The notes under the pieces are model-generated. The model worked only from the letters and a program-made list of their open reading frames with translations. It was not told the DNA's origin and did no database searches. The position numbers and the translations under genes are program-made. Shown here piece after piece: positions 55,201-64,000 of a stretch of DNA of 64,000 nucleotides (the first letter of the stretch is position 1; each line of letters begins with the position of its first letter). This stretch comes from Leptasterias polaris (taxonomy: Eukaryota; Echinodermata; Asteroidea; Forcipulatida; Asteriidae): assembly GCA_037783415.1 (NCBI GenBank), contig JAZGTN010000027.1, positions 2,876,001 to 2,940,000 of the forward strand, given 5' to 3'.

Positions 55201-58200
55201 ACTCACCATTATTCACAAAACTTCGGCCATGTTTCCCAAGGAAGTTCCTCTGTTGAGAGACTGCATTTCTAGATTGTGATCTGTGGACAGTGGAATGTAT
55301 TCTTGACTTGATATTCAAGTTTAACTGCTTGCTTTGTTTTTGCTTTGATTCTTTTGTGTTTAGACTTGAAGAAAGGTTCTTCACTCCGACGACATCTGGA
55401 GGTCCGAGTCCTCGTCCAGGATTTCATGGATGCCAGGAGTTCTTCAAGGAATTTATTTTAGCTGCTGACAGGTAAATTTGAAATTTTCTTTGAGAAAAGA
55501 AATCTCGCTCTTCGTAAAACACAAACCTAGCCCACTACCATTTTCAAAAAGAATTGGACTGGAGAAGAAATGCGATTGAAATTCTCTGTGGGAAATGAGA
55601 AAGTGCTTTTGCGAACTGCCTGTTAACCAAGCTGACCTGTACAAATACAACAAGCAGTGATGAGTGACCTTACATTTTGACCTTAGCAGAGTCTTCCTCA
55701 AAGGAAAAATTACAACATGAATCTTTAGAAAAGGGAATAATGGAACAACAATGGTGTGTGCAAAAGTATATGTGTGATTATGTCTACCCATTGAAACAGA
55801 GAATTTTAACAAAAAGGGATCCGGGTGTTTTGACAGCGAGGACTTAAAACCAGTGCAGATGTTGCTAAAAAAACAAAGTCCAAACAGTTGGAGATCAAAG
55901 ACAAGTCATTGTTTTACCGGGTAGACAAACATATGTATGTGTGGTGTCTGTGTGTGTGTTGTTGTTTAACATTTGAGAAAGGCACCGTTTTTTGAAATTC
56001 TTCTATTTTGAGTGGTGTCCTCGGTCAATGATGTTACGGCTGAGTTGTCCCCAGATCTCCCTGTCCCTCATGCATGTAGATATTTCTCCAGCTGTCACAA
56101 ATCCAGTGTCTCTTCTGAGCAGATCAACATAGGTCAGGTGACCTCGACCTCTTTGAGCTTGACCTTGCTTAGGCTCCCAGAGGACAAGCTTGCTGGCTGG
56201 AAGCTCAGGGTGGCGATAGCAGTGCCCTGCAAACTTCACTCTTCTTGCACAGATTTTGGCACTAAGCTTGTGGAACCCGAGATAGAGATCTGTGTTTGAT
56301 ATGTGTACTTCCCTCCCGACACCAAGCACCTGGCGTAGCATTCTGGTGTAGCAACCATCAAGTTGTTTTTCTAGAACAGATGTTAATGTCCATGCTTCGC
56401 TTGAAATTATGAGTGCATAAATAATTGTGTGATGTTTTGTTTGTATGTTTTATAGTTTTTTTTATATTTTGTACGCTTGAAAACACATTTGCCTTCATTT
56501 GTTTTTGTCATCTATTCAGCAAGTCATTATAGACATTTGTATTAAAGTGATTTTGCTGTCTTCCTTCCTTTCAGCTTTCTGCTCAATCAACATCTCATGG
56601 ATAACTTCTCAAACAAGATCTTTGAGGTAAAATTACCATCAATTTTTCTTGTATTGATAAATGCTGCTGCTGTACACACCCCCACCCACAGCCCCACAAA
56701 CATCAATCATGCTGCAGTTATCTGATTTAACTCTTCCAAAGTACAATGACGTATCAATCTTTGATAGTACTATTATGGAATTGATTTGCATGTAAACATT
56801 TAAACAAATTGCTTAGCCATGATAATATTCTTAAGCAATAAATGGTATTTTCTTACGACAGCTGAATGAAATGCAGTTTGGACTAACTGACCAGGACGGG
56901 AATACAGATTCCAATGGTGTTGACGATGTAAGTTCTCCTCTTCCCCCTCAACCTTAACGCCTGAGCCCTTAATCCCCAGACCTCAATCTTACACAATCCC
57001 CCACAAAACCCCACCCTCGAATTATCACCCATCAAACCCCAAACTCCCACCCCTCAACCCCCAGATCTTAACCTCACACCTCAATCCTCCACAAACCCAC
57101 ATGCTCAACACCCTACCCTGGAATCCTCACCCCTCAACCCCAACCCCCAAACTCTAACCCCTCAACCCCAGACCTCAACCCCCTAAACCTCAAACTCTTA
57201 ACCCCACTTTTCAATCCCCCCAAAACCCTCGTGCTCAGCCGCCATCCTTGAATCGTAACCCCTCAATCCCAACCATCAAGCTCCCACTTCTCAATTCCAG
57301 ACCTTAACCACAAACCTTAATCCCCACAAAACCCCCATCCTTGAATCATCACCTCTCAACCCCAAGATCAACCTCAAACTCCAGACCCTAAAAGTTCCCA
57401 CCTTCAACCCCAGACCCTCAAAACTACAGCAAGTTAATACAGCAGACTAGTTTCTTTCACCATACTGCATTATTTTCTTCAGGAGGCAATAGGTAGTTTC
57501 AGCATTACCCTCCAGGCTGCCAGAGTTCTAGCCAAGTTCCTTGGCTTCTTGGTGTTCCTACCTTACCAAAGAGGAGGCAGTCTACCAGACTCAGTTCAAG
57601 CTGATATGATTTCAATCAGAAATAAGGTATTGTGGCCACTACTGCTGTCCTTTCTGTCTTTGTCTCGTAAAGTTTGTTCTGTATCTACACATGAATTGTT
57701 TTAAAAGCTTTACAACTATGAATATACGCCCATAGTCTGACATGCAAAGATCCTGTTACAAAATAAAAACAAGCTTCAGCCATAGGTTAACTGTATAGTG
57801 CATTTTGTGTGTGGCGAGGGGAGACGCATGTCATTGTAGACAATGTGAGCACCATTTCTAAAAGTTGCCTTGATGTGCATGGTTTTATTGGAATGGTTTG
57901 AACACTCGTAAGACTTTCAGATTCTTCATCAGGATGTTGTCTGACTTTGTTGCACTGCAGGTCAAAATAAAAATTGCTTATCATTGGAGCATGCATACCA
58001 ATTTGATCTATTTGGGTGTTGAGTTGCCAGAGAGTGAAGTATTTTGGAGGGTATTAGAGGGTCTCTAGCCAAAGACACTAGGGTTGAATGGTGTCTACCC
58101 ATCAGGGTAAACTGTCAGTTATTCAATCCAGTCCCTAGTCATCCAGTCCATTGATCTCCCTCCACACAGTGGACCTTCTAAGCACCCTACAGACTTCATG

Positions 58201-61200
58201 TCAGCAGCATCAGTTTAGGCTAAGACACTAGGGGGTTAGGGTTAAATGCTGTCTACTCATCAGGGTAAACTGTCTCTCATTCAATCCAGTCCCTAGTCAT
58301 TCATTCCATTGATCTCTCTCCGCACAGTGTTCCCCTCCTCTGGACCTCCTAAGCAGCCTGCGTACTTCATGTCAGCAGCATCGGTTAGTCATGACCATAC
58401 CCTGGGTGGTTGAGTATCTTAGCATGATGGATCCTGAAGCAGCTCAGCTGGATTCACTCCAGGTACTTCTTAGACTCTTGGTCCAGGTCTACAGGTCAGT
58501 TTCGCTGGGTTTTGATTAAGAAGATGTTGGTCTCTTTATTGTTGAGAACATTTTGTATTTGTATAATGTGTAGTTTTGTATCTGTAATTATTGTAGATAT
58601 GTACGCTATATGAGACTGTGTATTATTATTATTATTAACTGTCGAGGCAAGTTTAACTCACAGTAAAATTTGCCAGTGGTTGATAAACTGTTTGTGCTGA
58701 TCATCCTGAGGAGAGTATTATGTCGATGCAGGAACATCGTATCTTGATTTTGTAAGGAAGTCCCATGAGGAAGGCTCTTCACAAATTGTTGTATCATGGA
58801 GCTATGGGTTTTGTCTGTAGGTTTCGGAAAGTTACATGTACAGTCAGATTAACAGTTTGTTCACTTTTATACTGCTTGTCATGTGAATGCTATTTCTAGC
58901 TCTACACTGCAACCTATTGGCACTGACAATGCCCTGGTAATTAGAGATGCGACACCACATGATCTTTTCAGAGCCAGCCAACTCCATTTCTTAATAAAGT
59001 TTCAAAGATGCTGCGACAAGTAAAAAGTCGTCAATTCAAACAAAATATATTTGCCTGCTTGCAGAATTGTTTCAAAAAAGCTGTGTATGAACTCAACAAA
59101 CTACAACATGCTACTGGTTCTCCTCTTACTTGGGTGGCTGTTTGAGGTGAGATTTCTTGAAGATACAGACTTTGTGAAATAATTTGGGGTTTTTTGTATG
59201 TGAGTACAACCCACATTTACAATGCTGAGTCCTGCACAATATAGTCCCCGGTTTTTCAGAATAATTTGCAGATCTAGTGCTGCAAATTCAGATTAGAATG
59301 CTGAATATGAGGGTCAGGTTTGATTCAGCAAGTTGCTTTAGGATTTAGGACCACTTTAAAGTATTTGTTGAAGTATTCTTAGTTCTTTTTATATAAACCT
59401 TGGATAGTTTTGCGTTTAACAACACAGTCCATCAGTATGTTTACATTTTGGAACCTTGTAATTCAAGACAATGATATTCACAGTTTTAAAAGTTGTATTT
59501 TTAACAAAAGTATTTAATTACAAAATAATTTGAAGGTATACAAGTATGGCATTATAATCTCGCCATTTAATTAAACAAGCTAGGGGTAAACTAAAAGATA
59601 TTTCATTCTGTGGCAGGTCCCCGGTATGCCAGCCTCCATGTACTTTACAAGCTTTGCTGATGACTTCATCAATGATGACACCATAATGCAGTCAGAATCT
59701 CCCATCACACCCCTCGATGAATTGTGTGTTGTAGATCAGCAACTACTCTATCTTTGCTGTCCGTACCTTGGTAAGAAACGCCCTCTATCAACCATGGAAT
59801 GCCTGTTTAAAAAATGTGATTGGTTTTCATAAGTTAGGTTTATGTTTTAGGTAAGGCTCAGAATTCAGAGAATTTCTCTTAGACCACAAGTTTTGTAGCT
59901 CAACACTTTCACTGTGCCAGAAATATTTTCAAAGGTATACATATTTGGTTTCTGTGAAGGCGTATTTGCTGAACCTTTAAGAGGAATTATGTATGTGTTT
60001 GGCTGCAAGACATGTTTAGTCGTGGGGTTTAACTAGCCAAGTGTCAAAATTACTGGACTCTTGACTAAGAGGTTACGTCTACACCTGAAAACCTGCAATT
60101 CGCTTCATGTAAAAAGTAGAAAGGTCTTATTTTTACACCATTGTGCATACTTTTAGGATTTTTGAGAGAGACACAACTTTCTTGTAGTTGCAGTAAGATC
60201 GTAACTCATTTTATAGCCTTGTTACATCAGGGCTTCAGGGTTGTAACTCAGTTTTGGAAAAGAATGCATCAAAAGATGTTTTTTTTGTTGCTTTAAACCG
60301 GACTCCGTTGGTTTTGTGCATCTGTTCTGCTTATTTCCAGTGCTGCAGTTGAAATAAGCACAGAATGAATGTGCTCACAATCCCTAGCAAATCTTGAACG
60401 GGTTTTCATTGTTTTCACTAAAGCCTGTCCATTAAATTTGATATAATTTTCACAGCTTGGTTGTATCCTACGGCATGTTTATTGAAACTAGAATGAAAGG
60501 AATCTATACTCCTCGAAACCAATGATGTTTGATTCATTCATGCTTTGTGATGTGCTTGGCTCATATTGCAGGTGACATCCGGGTGTTACTTACAGATGCA
60601 TCACTTGGGTTTGGTTCCAAGACGACCCCCATGAAGAAGATCACACCCATCTGGGCTGGTACTCCGCCCAAACCTATTCAGACTAATCAACAATTACAGG
60701 TAGGTCTAAAGGGCTTAATCAGTTATATATCTAAGCAAACCATTTTCCCCTCATTATTTGGAAAGTAATGTGTATGCAGTGATTAGAAGCAATAATTGTA
60801 GATGAAAAACCTGTGAAATTAATCTCTTCTACAAAAAAATCGTGGTTCTGAGAAAAACCCTGGTTTGAGATATTTGTGGTTTTTAATGGTGGTTGATAAT
60901 GACACTTCAATTAAAAGAGAAAAGTAAATAAATTCCCATCTTTTATTTGTCTGAACGGACACACAAAATATCAACAATCTATTGTTCTTAGGACTACCAC
61001 AATAAATTAGAAAAGTAACCATCCTGCAATAACCACAAACCTTCTTTTCTAAATTGTTTTCTCACCATTTAAAGATTCAAATCCTACTTATAATGAGTTA
61101 ACTTTTACTTTTGTTGACTTTTTTTGGCAAAAATTCTGCTACAGCAAGAACTTGAGAAGAACTTTTTTGACAACCACTCCCCATCACTAAAGAAAACAGT

Positions 61201-64000
61201 GGACTTTGTCAGCTCTAGGCTGTATTCTAACTGCATCAAACACATTGACGCTAAGATCGTCTTGGTTGCCCGCAAGACGGTCGTGGAGTTGCTGGACTCG
61301 GAGATCAAGTCGGAGGAGGTGGGGACAGTAAAAGAGGACTGGACTGATAAAATGAAAGGCGCCCTCTTGAGGCGAGTGAAGGCAAGGATGGAGGAGGTTA
61401 TAGCCGCCACGAGGAGGGATGCTGAGGAGCAGGCTAAGCAGTGAGTACCTAAGGATTGATTGAGCTAAACCAGTCATGTTTTGGTATGTGTTATGGATTG
61501 ATTACAGAGAAAAGGTGTGGTTGTTCATGCATAAAGAAACAAGTTTGTCACATTGGTTTTAGAATTTTTTTATTTTAGCTATTTTGTTCATTGATCTTTT
61601 GTTTCCAGATTTGTGAGGGAGAGAAGTAAGAAGGCATTGTCTCTCCTCCTACCACAAGAAACTTGCGAACAAGTCTTGGAAGCCGCTGCTGGCATTACAA
61701 CCAGGCTGGCCATGGAGAGGGCTAGAAGATGGTGCAATGAACAAATACCAGGTGGGATACTTTATACTGACTGACACCACTTGGGTATCTTTTCTTCAAT
61801 TGGGATATGGTCACTGACTACTCACTGACATCAATTGGGTAGCTTTACATCAGTTGGGGAAATGGCTACTGAATACTCACTGACACCACTTGGGTATCTT
61901 TTCTTCAATTGGGATATGGTCACTGACTACTCACTGACATCAATTGGGTAGTTTTACATCAGTTGGGGATATGTACACTAGTTGATTGAATGTTACTTAT
62001 TTTGAATATCCCCAATCAAAAGGAATGTTCACAAAGTTCCTGAAAAAACAAAATTTGTGGTGCTTACATTTTCTAAGTTTGTCTGAAATTCCACTAATTG
62101 CCCTCAGTACTGTCATTTAATTGTTTTTGTAAAAACACACAACAACAATTGTTGTTTTGTCAGGGACTCTGTGCTCATTCCTATCAGTCGTCTATTGGTA
62201 ACTTGACGGTCAAGGTCATTTTAAATCAGGCTTAATAACAGTACTTGGGGCAGATTGTCAAATTTTCAGACGGACGGAGCTTGGAAAATTTAAGCATTAT
62301 TTTTTTTAATTATATGAACATAAATGCAAGTAGTTTATTGACAAAAGGAGACCAGACAAACAATCAAAGGAAGTGGACAATGAAGGAATAATTAATCCAA
62401 CTTGAAGAGACTGGAAGGGCAAAAGAGACCAGAAAATGGATGAATGGGATGACAACTAACTGCCTGATTCTCATGTGGAGTTTTCTCACTGAGTTTGACA
62501 TATTCATTGTCTATATGTCCATTTCCCAATTGATGTAAAGCTACCCAACTAGCTGCCCGATTCTCATGTTTATAATGTTTGTGATGTTGTCTTCCACATA
62601 AGAGTCAGAACTTCCTCATTTGTCTTTTGTAATAGTGGTTTTGTTGACTGACATGTTATTCTAGGTACATGTTGACTGTGATCTTTACTGGCATATCTGT
62701 TTTAAATGTTCTGCAATTTCTTTTATCTGTAATTATTGCTAATTTCTTACTTCTCATTTATGGTTATTTTATTCAGCCGCTATTCAGCAGGAATTAAACA
62801 CTGGTGTTGACAAAGCTATCAGGGCTGCCAAGAAGGAAGCTGTTGATAAACCCAAGTTGATTCAGCCCCTCCATCATGACAGGAACCTACCAGCACCATC
62901 CTCACTACTGCAAGGATATAAGGTCTAATAGTTCTTAGACTTTACTTATTTGTATTAGTATTAACATTTTGCTTTCTGTTCATTGTATCTTTGAATGTTT
63001 GTCTGTTTCTGAAATGTTAGCATCAGTTTATGGTTATTTTTCTTCTAATCCTAACACCATCAATACTGCCTTTATGTATATATACATGTTTTTTTTAATC
63101 AATTTTATTTGTAGCAACGTTGTTTTCTGTATCTGTGAAATCCTTAAATGAAATGTTCATAACGCATGATATTTCATTTGATCATACTTTTGATCCAGCA
63201 ACAATTTATGATGTTTGAGAAATTGTTCTCCCCCATGATAATCAGGCAAAAGCGTAAACAATGCCCATTGTTATACTTATTTATTATTGATATATTTTAT
63301 CAGGACTTGTTAAGGCACCTACTGTCAGGAAGCCTGACGCAAGATGTCAAACCCAAGGAGTTGGCCAGCTTGTTGACAACAACACGGCAAGTCCTGCATG
63401 CTAGACAGGTAAGAATACACTCTCACTATGGAACACAAGACGGAACTTTGAAAATAAAATTGTACACCAATGTATCAAAGTGCTGTAAACTTCTACTACC
63501 CACTGTTGATTGGGTCTCAAGCAATCCTGAAACCATCTCACCTCCTTAGGAGTGTGCAGCACCAGCAGCCAAAGTGGCGTACAGGTTGCTAATGTTGTTT
63601 TGAAATCTTCTGAAAAAGGGAACGAAAGATTAAGAGGTTTGTAAAAACTAAAACAATTATTTTGAAGACAATCGGCGTATAGTTGTTACATCACTGGCTC
63701 TTTTCAGAATCACGACAGCTCAATAGACCCCTTACATTGGCGTCATCAATGATGAAACTTGCGTGAAAGGCTATCATTGGCTGAGAGTCGTGCCCAGCCT
63801 GTACATCAAAGATGGCGCTCAATGACATCATGTGCAATCCATCTATAGATATCTAGTTAGATGGTGTCACTGAAACTTTAGTTTCTAGACTTTGCAAACA
63901 TGAAATACATTCTGCTGAACAGAAAGTATTGATTTGAGTAATCTATGATGTCCCTCTCTTTGGTACAGGACTTGACAGTTATAGCATTGCAGATGATCCA
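40216..64000 (+). CDS. CDAN1: Codanin-1, 5' 20 exons (continues beyond window)
   Basis: Exons: 40216-40299, 44718-45879, 46927-47107, 49385-49618, 52833-52922, 53096-53171, 54525-54622, 55364-55471, 56575-56626, 56862-56927, 57483-57626, 58328-58494, 59065-59146, 59617-59770, 60572-60699, 61145-61440, 61609-61751, 62777-62922, 63304-63408, 63969-64000+. All phases agree (1182 codons; human about 1227 residues). The start is MAAVLEAYL. Exon 2 encodes a disordered, basic, Ser/Pro-rich region with an ASF1-binding B-domain-like motif, KRITPT (residues 277-282). Conserved folded segments include DKTTLKLLAE, ETDNR-like ADTDNRRNF, PGFHGCQEFFKEFILAA, LAKFLGF, VVDQQLLYLCCPYLG and SRLYSNCIKHI. Codanin-1 retains the histone chaperone ASF1 in the cytoplasm and partners CDIN1; human mutations cause congenital dyserythropoietic anaemia I. 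Confidence 0.95.
40480..43890. mobile_element. Nested inverted-repeat elements in CDAN1 intron 1
   Basis: Outer ends carry CAGACAACTCG and GACAGTCTGACAA strings (40490-40560), matched in inverted form at 43790-43880. Further in, 40607-40640 pairs with 42995-43028, and 40680-40868 pairs with 42428-42600. The core arms 40869-41264 and 41563-41957 are about 395 bp each, almost identical, around a 300-bp spacer. A third, shorter pair (43050-43070 with 43795-43885) has the same CAGACAACTCGAC ends. The whole looks like several related foldback DNA elements inserted in one another. No transposase is recognised. Confidence 0.8.
41950..42437. mobile_element. Palindromic MITE inserted in the right arm of the larger inverted repeat
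   Basis: The ends GACAGCACATTAAAACGCAC and GTGCGTTTTAATGTGCTGTC are perfect inverted repeats, and pairing continues through CGCTCGTTTTGGTGTAATT. Inside, GCGCAAAAATTAAGACAGCG blocks occur four times in alternating orientation with GGCTCCGCGCACAC hairpins. The left arm of the outer repeat lacks this insert (40862-40872), so it came later. Confidence 0.85.
43891..44717. other. CDAN1: Remainder of CDAN1 intron 1
   Basis: This is AT-rich intronic sequence with no exon, RNA gene or clear repeat. It ends in the polypyrimidine tract and acceptor TTTTGTATCAG before exon 2. Confidence 0.6.
45953..46150. repeat. Dispersed repeat fragment in CDAN1 intron 2
   Basis: This shares ordered blocks with 17155-17300 (TATAAATACC, CAGACAGT, CCTATTGGTGGA, GTCACATG). 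The copies are diverged and of unclear class. It begins about 75 bp after the exon 2 donor, so the open frame past 45879 is intron read-through. Confidence 0.55.
46151..46926. other. CDAN1: Remainder of CDAN1 intron 2
   Basis: No exon or clear repeat is seen. The stretch ends with the acceptor GGCTTCCAG before exon 3. Confidence 0.55.
47212..47770. mobile_element. TA-flanked MITE of about 560 bp
   Basis: The ends GAGAGGTTTCGCAAG and CTTGCGAAACCTCTC are perfect 15-bp inverted repeats, and the next bases (CTGATACGGATAC / GTATCCGTAG) are also related. TA lies directly outside both ends, as for Tc1/mariner-type insertion. There is no coding capacity. Confidence 0.8.
47799..48818. mobile_element. 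hAT-like non-autonomous element rich in GAGACC repeats
   Basis: The 8-bp string GTGTTTAC flanks both sides (47791-47798 and 48819-48826). The ends CAGTGTTGTAGTCGAGACC and GGTCTCGAGACCTACAACACTG are inverted. CAG ends with an 8-bp duplication are hAT hallmarks. Both subterminal regions carry many GAGACC/GAGACCGAGACC motifs facing each other, probably transposase-binding sites. No transposase frame is seen. Confidence 0.9.
49666..52455. repeat. 2.8-kb minisatellite with 30-bp unit and 606-bp higher-order period
   Basis: The consensus is GTAGACCATGTCACCTTGTT followed by CCCTTGGGCT, in about 90 copies, with a 36-bp variant containing TATTACAGCCATGGCT. Blocks recur at exactly 606 bp (for example 50248, 50854, 51460). 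Because units are multiples of three, frames stay open on both strands for hundreds of codons; the longest is 777 codons on the minus strand. It begins 47 bp after the exon 4 donor of CDAN1 and is intronic. Confidence 0.97.
52529..52551 (+). repeat. Poly-G run of about 22 bases
   Basis: This is an uninterrupted G tract in a CDAN1 intron just beyond the minisatellite. It can form G-quadruplex structure, and its true length may be uncertain because such runs are hard to sequence. Confidence 0.9.
53291..53448. mobile_element. Palindromic MITE, 158 bp
   Basis: The ends CACCGATCCATTAAGCC and GGCTTAATGGATCGGTC are inverted, and the inner blocks GACCAATCACAACCGCGAAA and CGCGGCTGTGATTGGTC pair too. 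TA lies on both outer sides. It is in a CDAN1 intron. Confidence 0.85.
54070..54372 (+). repeat. tRNA-derived SINE, near full length
   Basis: It contains a B box GGTTCGAGTCC (54132-54142), then GGCACTTGTGTACTTTAGCA, GACACTTAACCATTATTGC and CCTTCGGATGGAACGTAAAG. A body of about 200 bp follows, ending near CATAAATTTGTTCTCA. Fragments of the same family are at 7470 and 11939. Confidence 0.75.
54633..54865. mobile_element. Palindromic MITE, about 230 bp
   Basis: CCATAGATAGGTTGCAGTA, with GCCATCTTTACGGGCAA on the left, is inverted on the right as TTGCCCGTAAAGATGGCG and GGGAACTATCTATTGG. The interior is GC-richer and also self-complementary (GACGCGGC...GCGC). It lies just downstream of the donor at 54622. 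Confidence 0.8.
56003..56415 (-). pseudogene. 5'-truncated LINE fragment (reverse transcriptase C-terminal region)
   Basis: The minus strand reads EKQLDGCYTRMLRQVLGVGR and later RRVKFAGHCYRHPE, KLVLWEPKQG and YVDLLRRDTG. These are typical of the region after the reverse transcriptase domain in LINE ORFs. It lacks the polymerase itself and sits antisense in a CDAN1 intron. It differs from the element at 1933-5891. Confidence 0.8.
56935..57425. repeat. C-rich low-complexity tract
   Basis: Imperfect repeats of CCTCAACCCC, CCAACCCCC and AACCCCAGAC fill about 490 bp of a CDAN1 intron. The opposite strand is G-rich. It ends shortly before the exon at 57483. Confidence 0.85.
58070..58214 (+). pseudogene. 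Decayed partial duplicate of CDAN1 exon 12 and its upstream intron
   Basis: This segment parallels 58220-58387 in order: GACACTAGGG, CATCAGGGTAAACTGTC, TTCAATCCAGTCCCTAGTC, CCATTGATCTC, CACAGT, then GGACCTTCTAAGCACCCTAC, matching the exon's GGACCTCCTAAGCAGCCTGC. The copy lacks 13 bp of the exon start and the rest of the exon with its donor, so it cannot be used as an equivalent exon. Confidence 0.85.
61770..61985. repeat. Tandem duplication of 109 bp in a CDAN1 intron
   Basis: ACTGACACCACTTGGGTATC starts at 61770 and again at 61879, with near-identical sequence between. A related fragment occurs in inverted form at about 62519-62557 (CCCAATTGATGTAAAGCTACC). Confidence 0.9.
63545..63592 (+). 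repeat. SINE-related fragment
   Basis: GGAGTGTGCAGCACCAGCAGCCAAAG...AGGTTGCT matches the block at 7490-7530 (GGAGTATGCAGCAGCGGCAGCC...AGGTTGCT). It is a short remnant of the same interspersed family. Confidence 0.5.

Noticed and set aside
63720..63860. Possible MITE (ATAGACC...CATCAAAGATGGCG...CTATAGAT)
   Set aside because: The ends are only weakly complementary and no target duplication could be defined, although short strings recall other MITEs nearby.

Overview
This is animal nuclear DNA: split genes with GT-AG introns and codon phases that agree across every junction, an AT-rich background, and many nested transposable elements and tandem repeats. The gene content (a von Willebrand A-domain protein of the circularly permuted Ras family, SIVA1 and codanin-1) and the tRNA-derived SINEs suggest a marine invertebrate deuterostome, most likely an echinoderm. 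That taxonomic call is an inference.

Three host genes are visible. (1) Positions 6837-16043 (+) hold the last 11 coding exons of a VWA-domain protein, probably the cpRAS-VWA family; the N-terminal part lies to the left. Upstream is a 97-bp satellite (1-6678) split by a nearly complete RTE-like LINE (1933-5891) with an 11-bp target-site duplication. (2) A complete four-exon SIVA1 gene lies on the minus strand (20876-39683), tail-to-tail with the VWA gene. Its 17-kb first intron holds a 1.8-kb foldback element with a 9-bp duplication, a 1.66-kb element with 51-bp terminal inverted repeats, and a probable TA-flanked DNA transposon that carries a 10.1-kb, nearly pristine Gypsy-class LTR retrotransposon. 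(3) The codanin-1 gene (CDAN1, +) starts at 40216 and runs off the right end; 20 exons (1182 codons) are visible.

SIVA1 and CDAN1 are head-to-head. Their start codons are about 530 bp apart, with a canonical E2F-type site almost exactly midway, which suggests a shared cell-cycle-linked promoter.

The LTR element (28095-38201) has 719-bp LTRs with one difference seen, a 6-bp target duplication, gag, a -1 frameshifted pol behind a textbook slippery heptamer and stem, and a third ORF in the env position that encodes one C2H2 zinc finger instead of an envelope. This extra ORF and the shared promoter are the most interesting signals here.

CDAN1 introns hold nested palindromes (40480-43890), a TA-flanked element, a hAT-like element rich in GAGACC with an 8-bp duplication, a 2.8-kb minisatellite with a 606-bp higher-order period, several MITEs and SINEs, a LINE fragment, a C-rich tract and a partial duplicate of one exon.
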